Source: Pseudomonas sp. MF4836
Lineage (GTDB): Bacteria; Pseudomonadota; Gammaproteobacteria; Pseudomonadales; Pseudomonadaceae
Direction of reading: 5' to 3'
Assembly: GCF_002018875.1 (NCBI RefSeq)
Contig: NZ_MVOL01000001.1
Coordinates: forward strand, 558,001 to 622,000
Length of the DNA: 64,000 nt
The notes beneath the pieces are model-generated. The model did not search any database. It was given only the letters and a program-made list of their open reading frames with translations, and was not told where the DNA came from. The position numbers and the translations under genes are program-made. Below are positions 53,938 through 62,172 of this stretch, one piece after another. Positions within the stretch are counted from its first letter, which is position 1. Each line of letters begins with the position of its first letter.

Positions 53938-55487
53938 CCCCAGCCCTGCACCTGAAGGACCTGTACAAGCGCTTCGGGGCCACTCAGGCCCTGGACGGCG
54001 CGAGCCTGCGCGTGGAGCGCGGCACGGTGCATGGGCTGGTAGGGGAAAACGGAGCCGGCAAGTCGACCCTGATCAAGGTCCTGGCCGGCATCCACCGCGC
54101 GGACGCCGGCAGCCTGAGCATCGACGGCCACCGGTTGCAGGCACCGACGCCGCGCCAGGTCGAGGCCCTGGGCGTGCACTTTATTCATCAGGAGCGGCTG
54201 CTGCCCGCCAGCTTCAGCGTCGGCGAAGCGCTGTTTTTCGGGCATGAAATCCGCCGTGGACCCTTTGTCGATCGCCGCGCCCAGGAGCGCGAGGCGGCGC
54301 GTTTGCTGCGCGATTATTTTGATCTGCAGTTCCCGGTCGGGGCCCTGGTCCGCGACCTCGACAGCGCCCAGCGCCAGGTGCTGCAAATCACCCGGGCCTT
54401 GCTCGCCAAGCCGAAAATACTGGTGTTCGACGAGCCCAGCGTGTCCCTGGTCAAGCGTGAGGTGGACCAGTTGCTGGGCATCATTCGTCGCCTGCGCAGC
54501 CAGGGCCTGTCGATCCTCTACATCTCCCATTACTTGCAGGAAATCGAGGCGCTGTGCGATCAGGTCACGGTGCTGCGCAACGGCCGCGATGTGGCCGTGG
54601 TGGACCCTGCCAGCACCAGCACCGCACAAATCGCGCGGCTGATGGTCAACCGCGACGTCGCAGACATGTACCCGCGCACCCGGGCCGTGCCGGGCGCGCC
54701 GGTGTTGCAGCTCAACCAGCTCGGGGCAGGGCACGCCTATGACGCCATCGACCTCAGCGTGCACCGGGGCGAAGTGCTGGGCTTGACCGGCCTGGTGGGC
54801 CCCGGGGCCAAGGAGCTGTTGAAAAGCCTGTTCGGCCTGGGCGTCCCCGAGCGCGGCGAAATGCACCTGCACGGCCAGCCCCTGCGCTTGAAGTCGCCGG
54901 CAGATGCGGTGCGCCACGGTATCGCCCTGGTGCCCGAAGAACGCCGCAGCCATGGGGTGGCGCCGCTGTTGTCGGTGCTGGAAAACATCACCCTGGCCAG
55001 CCTCGGCACCTTCAGCCGCTGGGGTCTGCTGGACCGAGGGGCGCAGGCCCGGGAAAGCCGGCGCCTGATCGATGAGTTGGCAATCAAGACCACCGGCCCC
55101 GATGCGCCGGTGCAGCAACTCAGCGGTGGCAATCAGCAGAAGGTCGCGCTGGCCAAGTGGCTTAGCCGGCACTCGTCGTTGTACCTGCTGGACGAGCCGA
55201 GCGTGGGCATCGATATCGGGGCCAAGGTGGAAATCTACCGCCTGATCGCGCGCCTGGCCGACAGCGGTGCGGCGGTGCTGGTGCTGTCATCGGACTTGCC
55301 GGAGTTGATTGGCATCAGTCACCGGATCCTGGTGATGCACCGTGGCCGCATCGCCGGCGAATTCGATGCGCGCGCCACCGACAGCGAGCAATTGCTCAGA
55401 TGTGCCACCGGTTCCGGCGAGCGGCCGACCTCGGCCCCGGCGCACCTGCCTCTGGCGAAAAAGGAAACTGCCGATGTCCAGTCTTGA
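53934..55487 (+). CDS. Sugar ABC transporter ATP-binding protein, two fused nucleotide-binding domains (RbsA-like)
   Basis: 517 residues, starting at a GTG overlapping the binding-protein stop (GTGA) with GAGGGG upstream. The first domain has Walker A GENGAGKST and Walker B ILVFDEPS, but its signature reads LDSAQRQ rather than LSGGQ. The second domain has a degenerate Walker A (GLVGPGAKELLKSLFG), a normal signature LSGGNQQKV and Walker B LYLLDEPSVGIDIG. A weakened second P-loop is usual in this family. It energises import through the two permeases that follow. Confidence 0.95.
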   Translation: MTPALHLKDLYKRFGATQALDGASLRVERGTVHGLVGENGAGKSTLIKVLAGIHRADAGSLSIDGHRLQAPTPRQVEALGVHFIHQERLLPASFSVGEALFFGHEIRRGPFVDRRAQEREAARLLRDYFDLQFPVGALVRDLDSAQRQVLQITRALLAKPKILVFDEPSVSLVKREVDQLLGIIRRLRSQGLSILYISHYLQEIEALCDQVTVLRNGRDVAVVDPASTSTAQIARLMVNRDVADMYPRTRAVPGAPVLQLNQLGAGHAYDAIDLSVHRGEVLGLTGLVGPGAKELLKSLFGLGVPERGEMHLHGQPLRLKSPADAVRHGIALVPEERRSHGVAPLLSVLENITLASLGTFSRWGLLDRGAQARESRRLIDELAIKTTGPDAPVQQLSGGNQQKVALAKWLSRHSSLYLLDEPSVGIDIGAKVEIYRLIARLADSGAAVLVLSSDLPELIGISHRILVMHRGRIAGEFDARATDSEQLLRCATGSGERPTSAPAHLPLAKKETADVQS

Positions 55488-56478
55488 AGCCTTAGCCCGA
55501 CCTGCTGCGGAACCTGCGAACCACCTGTTGCCACGGCTGGCGCAGCGCGGTTCGTTGCTGGTGTTCGCCCTGATCCTGCTGGTGTTTGCCTTGACCGCGC
55601 CGAACTTTATCAGCGCCGGCAACATCGCCAATGTCTTTGCCCAGTCGGCGATCCTCGGAATTCTCGCCTTTGGCCTGACCTGCGTAGTGATCGGCGGCGG
55701 CAACCATGTGGTCTCCGGTGGCCTCGACCTGTCGCTGGCAGCCAATCTGGGGCTGTGTGCGGCGGTCTACAGCAGCCTGAACAATCAAGGCTGCGAGGCC
55801 TGGCAGGCGCTGTCCCTGACCCTGGCCTGCGGGGTAGTGGTGGGGGCCTTCAATGGCCTGGCGGTATTGCTGTTCGGCCTGCCGCCGCTGCTCGCGACCC
55901 TGGCCAGCATGAACCTGGTGGCCGGCCTGGAGCTGGTGCTGACCCAGAACAGCGTGCTGCCCACCGAGTCCGCGTTGCTGGAGTGGCTGGCCTTTGGTGA
56001 CTGGCTGGGGGTGCCAGCCCTGGCCTGGGTGCTGTTGGCGGTGGCGGCGCTGCTGACCCTGTTGATTCAGCACAGCACCTACGGCCTGCGCCTGTACGCG
56101 GTCGGCGAATACCCCGAGGCGGCGCGGGCGGCGGGCCTGGGGCTCAAGCGCTATGTGTTTTCCAGCTACCTGATCGCCGGCGCCTGCGCGGCGGTCGCGG
56201 CCCTGTGCTCGGCGGCGTTTTTCAGCGGCAGCACCACCGGCTCGGGAGAGATGCTGCTGTCAGTGGTGGCCATCACCTTTTTGGGCGTGGTGTTCTCCCG
56301 GCGCCTGACGGCGAATATTCCCGGGACCCTGCTCGCAACTTTGCTCCTGGGCTTTTTGATCAATGGCTTTCAGCTGCTGAACATCTCCAGCTTCTGGGTC
56401 AATGGTGTGCAGGGGGTGCTGATTTTGCTGGTGGTGGCGTTTTCCGCCGCCGTGGCCAAGCAGGAGGGCCACCCATGA
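55474..56478 (+). CDS. Sugar-type ABC transporter permease 1
   Basis: 334 residues from the ATG at 55474, overlapping the ATPase end by 14 bp (AAGGA nine bases upstream). About 8-10 hydrophobic segments. GGGNHVVSGGLDLSLAANLGL resembles the conserved GGIDLSVG permease motif, and RLYAVGEYPEAARAAGLGLKRYVFSSYL is the cytoplasmic coupling loop. It forms a heterodimeric channel with permease 2, an arrangement common for ribose-type importers. Confidence 0.93.
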   Translation: MSSLEALARPAAEPANHLLPRLAQRGSLLVFALILLVFALTAPNFISAGNIANVFAQSAILGILAFGLTCVVIGGGNHVVSGGLDLSLAANLGLCAAVYSSLNNQGCEAWQALSLTLACGVVVGAFNGLAVLLFGLPPLLATLASMNLVAGLELVLTQNSVLPTESALLEWLAFGDWLGVPALAWVLLAVAALLTLLIQHSTYGLRLYAVGEYPEAARAAGLGLKRYVFSSYLIAGACAAVAALCSAAFFSGSTTGSGEMLLSVVAITFLGVVFSRRLTANIPGTLLATLLLGFLINGFQLLNISSFWVNGVQGVLILLVVAFSAAVAKQEGHP

Positions 56479-57449
56479 GCGGCCTGACCCTGAACCCGCG
56501 CGCGCGCGCCGTGGCCCTGCTCGAGCGCCTGCTGCCGGCGATCCTGCCGTTGCTGGTGTTGGGCATTGTGCTGTTTTTCTCGTTGAGCGCCCCGGGCTTT
56601 CTCAGCGTGGGCAATCTGTCGAGCCTGGTGCTCAACAACTTTGTGCTGCTGGCGGTGGTCGCCATCGGCATGACCTGGGCCGTGGCCGCCGGCGGCATCG
56701 ACCTGTCGGTGGGCACCGCCCTGGACTTCGCCAGCCTGGGTTTTGTCGTCAGCCTGAATGCCGGGCTTGGCCTGGGACTGGCGATTCTGGTGGCCCTGGC
56801 GGCAGGAGCCGGCGCCGGGCTGTTCAATGCGCTGCTGATTGCCGGGCTGCGGATCACGCCGTTCCTGGCGACCCTGGGCACGCTGTTTATCGGCACCAGC
56901 GTCCAGCAGTTGCTGTCGGACGGCGGCCAGCCGATCTACATCGCCAAGGACGTGTTGCCCGGCATCAGCAGCCTGTTGCTGCTGGGCATCCCGTTGCCGC
57001 TGTACCTGGTGGCGGTGCTGGCCGGTGGTTATGGGCTGGTGCTGGCACGGGGCAGGCTGGGTCGCGAGATCCAGGCGGTGGGCGCGCAGCCGCAGCTGGC
57101 GTATTACTCGGGCCTGTCGCCACGGCGGATCCTGGCCCGGGTGTTTGTCGGCAGCGCGCTGGCCTGCGCAGTGGCGGGGATTCTGCTCAGTTCCACGGTC
57201 AATGCTTACGTGCCGATGTCGGGCAATGCCTTTTTGATCAACGCCATCGGTGCGGTATTCATGGGCACCACCCTCAGTCGCCAGGGCCGGCCAAATGTAC
57301 TGGGCACCTTGTTGGGCGTGCTGTTTATCAATGTGATTGCCAATGGCTTGCTGCTGATCGGCTGGAACTTCTACTGGCAGCAGGTCGCCACCGGCAGCCT
57401 GATATTCCTGGTATTGGCCGCCAGCTTCTACCGCCGCCGCAGCCCGTGA
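56475..57449 (+). CDS. Sugar-type ABC transporter permease 2
   Basis: 324 residues. The ATG overlaps the permease 1 stop (ATGA) and is preceded by GGAGG. The motif AAGGIDLSVGTALDFASLGF is the classical RbsC-type signature, and REIQAVGAQPQLAYYSGLSPRRIL is the coupling loop. About 8-10 transmembrane segments. It ends the importer operon. No metabolic gene follows on this strand, so the ligand cannot be deduced from linkage. Confidence 0.93.
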   Translation: MSGLTLNPRARAVALLERLLPAILPLLVLGIVLFFSLSAPGFLSVGNLSSLVLNNFVLLAVVAIGMTWAVAAGGIDLSVGTALDFASLGFVVSLNAGLGLGLAILVALAAGAGAGLFNALLIAGLRITPFLATLGTLFIGTSVQQLLSDGGQPIYIAKDVLPGISSLLLLGIPLPLYLVAVLAGGYGLVLARGRLGREIQAVGAQPQLAYYSGLSPRRILARVFVGSALACAVAGILLSSTVNAYVPMSGNAFLINAIGAVFMGTTLSRQGRPNVLGTLLGVLFINVIANGLLLIGWNFYWQQVATGSLIFLVLAASFYRRRSP

Positions 57450-57551
57450 TGACCCGCGCAGGCTGCGACAACCTCGCGTATCTACCTGACCCAACACGGC
57501 GTCGATGACGGCCAGTGCAACCTCGTGCCTCGGCAGCGACTACAGGCGGGA

Positions 57552-58439
57552 TCAGGTGAGATAGCGCTTGAACCAGGCCAGGGTGCGTTCCCATGCCAGG
57601 TTGGCGGCGGCTTCGTCGTAGCGCGGCGTGGAGTCGTTGTGAAAACCATGGTTGACCCCCGGGTAGACGAAGGCCTCGTAGGTCTTGCCGCCGGCTTTCA
57701 GGGCTTTTTCGTAGGCGGGCCAGCCTTCGTTGATCCCGCTGTCGAGTTCGGCGTAGTGGAGCAATAGCGGTGCCTTGATCCGTGCCACGTCTTCGGTCTT
57801 GGGCTGGCGTCCGTAAAACGGCACGGCGGCCGCCAGCTCGGGGTAGGCCACCGCTGCGGCATTGGCCACGCCACCGCCATAGCAGAAGCCGGTGATCCCG
57901 ACCTTGCCGGTGCCGGCCGGGTCCTTCATCAGCCACTCGACGGCGGCGAAAAAATCATTCATCAGCTTTTGCGGGTCGATCTTGGCTTGCAGCTCGCGGC
58001 CCTGATCGTCATTGCCCGGGTAACCGCCGACCGAACTCAGGCCGTCCGGGGCCAGGGCGATGTAACCGGCCTTGGCCAGCCGTCGTGCCACATCCTCGAT
58101 GTAAGGGTTGAGGCCACGGTTTTCGTGTACCACCACCACCGTCGGCACCTTGCCGCTGGCCTTGGCCGGGTGCACCCGGTAGGCCCGCACCTGGCCATGG
58201 CCCTTAGGCGAGGGGTAGGTGATGTAGTGGGCAACGATGTCCGGGTCGGTAAAGGCCACTTGCTCGGCCAGCGCATAATTGGGGCTCAAGGCGGCCAGGG
58301 TCGCGCTGGCAGTCATGCCCATCAGGGTAAAGGCCGCGGCCCGGTCGAGAAACTGGCGGCGATTGATCCGGCCGTGGGCGTAGTAGTCGTAGAGTTCCAG
58401 CAGTTCGGGGCTGAAGTCTTGCGCAGTCAGGCGTTCCAT
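57552..58439 (-). CDS. Tat-exported dienelactone hydrolase family protein
   Basis: 295 residues from the ATG at 58439 (AGGA seven bases upstream). NRRQFLDRAAAFTLMG near residue 28 is a twin-arginine signal, placing the folded enzyme in the periplasm. The alpha/beta-hydrolase core shows the Cys nucleophile in GITGFCYGGG, the Asp in HYAELDSGIN and the His in VNHGFHND, i.e. the C-D-H triad of dienelactone hydrolases, which open lactone or ester bonds. Convergent with the ABC importer. Natural substrate unknown. Confidence 0.9.
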   Translation of the reverse strand: MERLTAQDFSPELLELYDYYAHGRINRRQFLDRAAAFTLMGMTASATLAALSPNYALAEQVAFTDPDIVAHYITYPSPKGHGQVRAYRVHPAKASGKVPTVVVVHENRGLNPYIEDVARRLAKAGYIALAPDGLSSVGGYPGNDDQGRELQAKIDPQKLMNDFFAAVEWLMKDPAGTGKVGITGFCYGGGVANAAAVAYPELAAAVPFYGRQPKTEDVARIKAPLLLHYAELDSGINEGWPAYEKALKAGGKTYEAFVYPGVNHGFHNDSTPRYDEAAANLAWERTLAWFKRYLT

Positions 58440-58614
58440 TGGGGCTTCCTCATGAATCGCCCGCCGGCCCCTGGCAGCATTCACGCATCAGGGACGACGG
58501 GCACAGCGTCGGGTTGACTGAGTAAAGCAGCCTTTGCGCAGACGGCAACGCGACCGCACCCGCCGCGGCTGGCGCGGTGCTGCCGGCATCACCCATGGCG
58601 TTTGGTCCAAGGCC

Positions 58615-58743
58615 CTACCAGTTGTAACTGATGGCCCCCACCAGGTTGCGCTCGTCGCCGTAACGGCAGGCGTTGGCGCAATACAGGTAGCGCTCGTTGC
58701 TGAGGTTTTGCGGGCCCCGTGGTGCAAGGTCGCAGGTTGGTTC
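58615..58743 (-). pseudogene. Remnant of the C-terminus of a TonB-dependent siderophore receptor
   Basis: About 40 codons remain, ending in a TAG at 58615-58617. They include NLSNERYLYCANACRYGDERN and a terminal VGAISYNW. The cysteine pair, YGDERN and the closing aromatic strand are the last strands of siderophore-type TonB receptors. No start codon or barrel precedes it: the frame runs straight into the response-regulator 3' end at 58752. It is therefore a leftover of a deletion between the two-component operon and the dienelactone hydrolase gene. Confidence 0.65.
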
Positions 58744-58751
58744 CCGGGGGC

Positions 58752-59198
58752 TTAGCGGCGGCGCAGCAAGTCGATGCGGTCCGCCGGCACCAGGGTGCGC
58801 AGGGTGTTGTAGAGGGCGCGGGTTTCCAGCAGGTTCCAGACCCGAAGCATGGTTTCCAGGGCATCCAGGGGCTTGCTGATGAAATCATTGGCACCTAGCG
58901 CCAGGGCGCGCAGGCGGGTGTCGCGGGTAGCGTCGGCGGTCAGCACCAGGATTGGCAGGTACTCGCCCTGGGGGATGCGCCGGCTGAGCTGTTCGAGCAC
59001 GGCAAAGCCGTCGAACTCCGGCATGTGCAGGTCGAGGATCACCAGGTCCGGCTCGAAGCTGTTGAACAGGTCCAGGGTGCGCAGCGGCTCGGTGCTGCTG
59101 AGCACATTGCTCAGGCCTTCGCGGGCCAGCAGTTGCTCCATCAGCTCCAGGTTGGGCCGCTGGTCGTCGATGATCAGGATGCGCAGGTCAGTGGTCAC
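58752..59198 (-). CDS. Response regulator with receiver domain only
   Basis: 148 residues from a GTG at 59198 that overlaps the hybrid kinase stop (GTGA). The receiver has the acidic pair in LRILIIDDQRPN, the phospho-acceptor Asp in PDLVILDLHMPEFDG, and LTADATRD and FISKPLD for the conserved Thr/Lys positions. No output domain follows except about 20 residues, so it would act by protein contact or as a phosphate shuttle. It is the last gene of the four-gene signalling operon. Confidence 0.92.
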   Translation of the reverse strand: MTTDLRILIIDDQRPNLELMEQLLAREGLSNVLSSTEPLRTLDLFNSFEPDLVILDLHMPEFDGFAVLEQLSRRIPQGEYLPILVLTADATRDTRLRALALGANDFISKPLDALETMLRVWNLLETRALYNTLRTLVPADRIDLLRRR

Positions 59199-61513
59199 AG
59201 GGGCTCCGGCAGGTGTCGGTCGAGGTGGGACAGGAACGCCGGAATATGCAGTGGCTTGGTCAGCACTGCCGTGGCCCCGGCATCGAGCAGCGCCTGCTGG
59301 GTGCGCTCGCTGGCATCGGCGGTAATCATCAGCACCGGCGTGGCGCAGGTGATGGGCGAGCGACGCAAGCGTTGCAGCAGGGTCAGGCCGTCCATGTCCG
59401 GCAGGGCCACGTCCAGCAGGATCAACTGCGGCGCGTGCTGGTCGGCCAGGTCCAGGCCCATCTGGCCCTGCATGCTCGACAGCAGTTTGAGGCCGGGACG
59501 GCGTTGCAGCAGGGTTTCGATCAGGGCCAGGCTCGACAGGTTGTCCTCGATGCACAGCACCTTGGCGCGGTAGCCGACCACGCTGGCCGGGACTGGAGTC
59601 GGCGCGATCGCCCGGGGTGGCGGCGGGTGGTGGGGCAGGCGAGCGAAGGGCAGCTCCAGGGTGAAGCTCGAGCCCACGCCGGGTTGGCTGAGCACGCTGA
59701 GGTTGCCGTCCATCATCTCCAGCAGGCTTTTGCTCAGGGCCAGGCCCAGGCCGGTGCCTTCGACGTTGGGGTCGGTTTCCAGGCGCTCGAAGGGCTTGAA
59801 CAACTGCGGCATGCGTTCGGCGGCGATGCCCTTGCCACTGTCGACCACGGCCACGGCGATGCGCGGTGGCTCGACCCTGACCTCAATCTGCACCCGGCCG
59901 CCGGCGCGGTTGTATTTGATGGCATTGGACAGCAGGTTCAGCAGCACCTGCACCAGCCGTTGGCGGTCGGCGACGATGCCGCTGTCGTCGGCCAGCGCCG
60001 GCAACTCCAGGACCTGGATCCCGGCCGCTGCGGCCATCGGCGAAACCAGCGCCAGGGCCTCTTGCAGCACCTGGGCCAGGGGCACGGCTTCGATATTCAG
60101 GGGCAGGCGCCCGGCCTCGATCTTGGCGATGTCCAGCACTTCGTTGATCAGGGTCAGCAGGTGTTGGCCGGCCCGCAGTATGTGCCCGACCTGGGCTTTC
60201 TGCGCGTGGGAGGCGTCCATGTCGAGCAGTTGGGCGAAGCCCAGGATCGAGTTCAGCGGGGTGCGCAGTTCATGGCTCATGCGCGACAGGAATTCGCTTT
60301 TGGCGCGGCTCGCGCGCTCGGCTTCTTCACGGGCGGTGCGCAGGGCAATTTCCGCCAGCCGCCGGTCGCTGATGTCGCGGGTGATCTTGGAAAACCCGCG
60401 CAAGGCGCCGCTGGCGTCGTACTGCGCGGTAATCACCACACTGGCCCAGAACCGGCTGCCGTCCTTGCGGCAGCGCCAGGCCTCTTCCATGAAATCACCG
60501 TCGCGGGTGGCTTCGCGCAGTGCCAGTTCGGGATGCTGCGGGCACTCCTCGGGCAGGTAGAACAGGGAGAAATGCCGGCCGATGATTTCCTGTTCGGTGT
60601 AGCCCTTGATCCGTTCGGCCCCGGCGTTCCAACTGGTGACGTAGCCGTCGGTATCGAGGGCGAAAATACCGTAGTCCTTGACCCCGTCGATGATCAGCCG
60701 CAGGCGCTCCTCGTTGTCGCGCAGGGCGCGTTCACGCTCGGCCAGCAGGTGCCCGGCTTCCACCAGGCGGGTGCCCAACTGGCCTATTTCATCCTGCTCC
60801 GGCGGTTGCGGCCACAAGGGTTGGCCCAGGGCCAGGCGCTGGGCATTGCGTTGCACCTGCTGCACCCGGGCGACAATGCCCTTGGACAGAAACAGCACCG
60901 CGACAATCGCCCCGAACAGCCCGCACACCGCCGCCAGCCAGGTCGACAGCAGCAGGCGTTCGCGGGTGGCGGCGGCCGCGATGGTGCGCTCGGCCAGCAG
61001 CCGGTCTTCCAGGGTGCGCATGGTGGCGATGCGTTCGCGCAGCTCGTCGAGGATGTGCTTGTTGCTGATCAGGATGCTGGTGATCAGCTCCGGGGTGGCC
61101 CGGCGGTCTTCAAGCATCTCCGCCAGGCCATCGACTTTGCTGTCGATCAGCGGCGCGATGGCGTCCAGCTGTTCACGCACCCGGGGGTCGCGCACGTTGC
61201 TGTCCAGGCGTTGCAGCGCGGCGTCGATCAGCGGCCTGGCCTGGCGATAGGCCGGCAGGAAGTCTTCGCGTCGGGTCAGCAGGTAGCCACGCACGCTGGC
61301 CGCCGCTTCGGCGAGCAGGGTGTGCACGGCCTGGATATCGCCCTGCACCAGCAGCACCCGGCGCACGTCCTCTTCAGCGCGGGCGGTCTGGCGCTCGGTG
61401 GTGTAGATCAGCACCAGGGACAGCAGCAGAATCACCAGCGGCAGGGAAATCACCACCAGCGCCTTGCCCCGCAGCGGCAGGTCAGCCCAGTAGCGGGCGC
61501 GCCACAGCCTCAC
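59195..61513 (-). CDS. Hybrid sensor histidine kinase (CHASE3-like, HAMP, PAS, HisKA, HATPase, receiver)
   Basis: 772 residues, starting at a GTG overlapping the LuxR-type regulator stop. The order is: transmembrane segment (LVVISLPLVILLLSLVLIY), periplasmic CHASE3-like helix domain (about 35-185), second membrane segment, HAMP, PAS (about 275-385, YGIFALDTDGYVTSWNAGAERIKGY), HisKA with FLSRMSHELRTPLNSILGF, HATPase with NLLSNAIKYN and GTGLGLALSKSLLEMM, and a C-terminal receiver with LILLDVALPDMDG. The signal sensed is unknown. It probably phosphorylates the downstream receiver protein. Confidence 0.95.
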   Translation of the reverse strand: MRLWRARYWADLPLRGKALVVISLPLVILLLSLVLIYTTERQTARAEEDVRRVLLVQGDIQAVHTLLAEAAASVRGYLLTRREDFLPAYRQARPLIDAALQRLDSNVRDPRVREQLDAIAPLIDSKVDGLAEMLEDRRATPELITSILISNKHILDELRERIATMRTLEDRLLAERTIAAAATRERLLLSTWLAAVCGLFGAIVAVLFLSKGIVARVQQVQRNAQRLALGQPLWPQPPEQDEIGQLGTRLVEAGHLLAERERALRDNEERLRLIIDGVKDYGIFALDTDGYVTSWNAGAERIKGYTEQEIIGRHFSLFYLPEECPQHPELALREATRDGDFMEEAWRCRKDGSRFWASVVITAQYDASGALRGFSKITRDISDRRLAEIALRTAREEAERASRAKSEFLSRMSHELRTPLNSILGFAQLLDMDASHAQKAQVGHILRAGQHLLTLINEVLDIAKIEAGRLPLNIEAVPLAQVLQEALALVSPMAAAAGIQVLELPALADDSGIVADRQRLVQVLLNLLSNAIKYNRAGGRVQIEVRVEPPRIAVAVVDSGKGIAAERMPQLFKPFERLETDPNVEGTGLGLALSKSLLEMMDGNLSVLSQPGVGSSFTLELPFARLPHHPPPPRAIAPTPVPASVVGYRAKVLCIEDNLSSLALIETLLQRRPGLKLLSSMQGQMGLDLADQHAPQLILLDVALPDMDGLTLLQRLRRSPITCATPVLMITADASERTQQALLDAGATAVLTKPLHIPAFLSHLDRHLPEPL

Positions 61514-62172
61514 GGTTGCGCCACCAGGCCCAGGGCAATGCCGCGCACGGCGGCCTGGGTCCGGTCGGCGGCGCCGAGTTTGCCGATCACCCTTTCAACA
61601 TGGGCCTTGGCGGTGCCGGTGGTGATGCCGAGCTGCTCGCCGATCTGGCGATTGCTCCTGCCATCGGCCACCAGCCCCAGGACTTGCCGTTCGCGCGGGG
61701 TCAGTTGCTCGCTGGCAGCACCGTTGCCGCCGCGCTCGGTCAGGCGCCGCAGCAGGCGCGCACTGACGGCGCTGTTCAGCGCGGCTTCGCCAGCGGCAAC
61801 CCGTTGCAGGGCGTCGATCACTTCGTCGCGGCTGGCGTCCTTGAGCAGGTAGCCCACGGCCCCGGCGTTCATGGCCGCCTCCAGGTGGTCCGGGCTGTCG
61901 TCCATGGTGAAGATCACCACTTTCAACTCCGGCAAGCGTTGTTGCAGGAGCCGCGCCGCGCCCAGGCCGTTGAGCAGCGGCATGCGGATATCGAGGATCA
62001 CGATGTCCGGCAGCAGGCGCTCGCACAGCGCCACGGCCTCCTGGCCATCGCGGGCCTGGCCGACCACCTCGAACTGGGGATGACCGGCCAGCAGAGCGAC
62101 AAAGCCGGTGCGGGTCACTTCGTGGTCGTCGGCCAGGACTAGGCGCAGCACGGGGTTGCTGGCAGTGCTCAT
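61510..62172 (-). CDS. LuxR/NarL-family response regulator
   Basis: 220 residues from the ATG at 62172, overlapping the upstream kinase stop (ATGA). The receiver has VLADDHEVTR and the phospho-acceptor region DIVILDIRMPLLNG. The C-terminal DNA-binding domain is LTPRERQVLGLVADGRSNRQIGEQLGITTGTAKAHVERVIGKLG. It is the only DNA-binding member of the operon and is flanked by two kinases, so it may integrate both signals (inference). Confidence 0.95.
   Translation of the reverse strand: MSTASNPVLRLVLADDHEVTRTGFVALLAGHPQFEVVGQARDGQEAVALCERLLPDIVILDIRMPLLNGLGAARLLQQRLPELKVVIFTMDDSPDHLEAAMNAGAVGYLLKDASRDEVIDALQRVAAGEAALNSAVSARLLRRLTERGGNGAASEQLTPRERQVLGLVADGRSNRQIGEQLGITTGTAKAHVERVIGKLGAADRTQAAVRGIALGLVAQP

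Noticed and set aside
56370..57497. 375-codon minus-strand frame opposite the ABC permeases
   Set aside because: Gln/His/Arg-rich antisense shadow of two clear membrane proteins.
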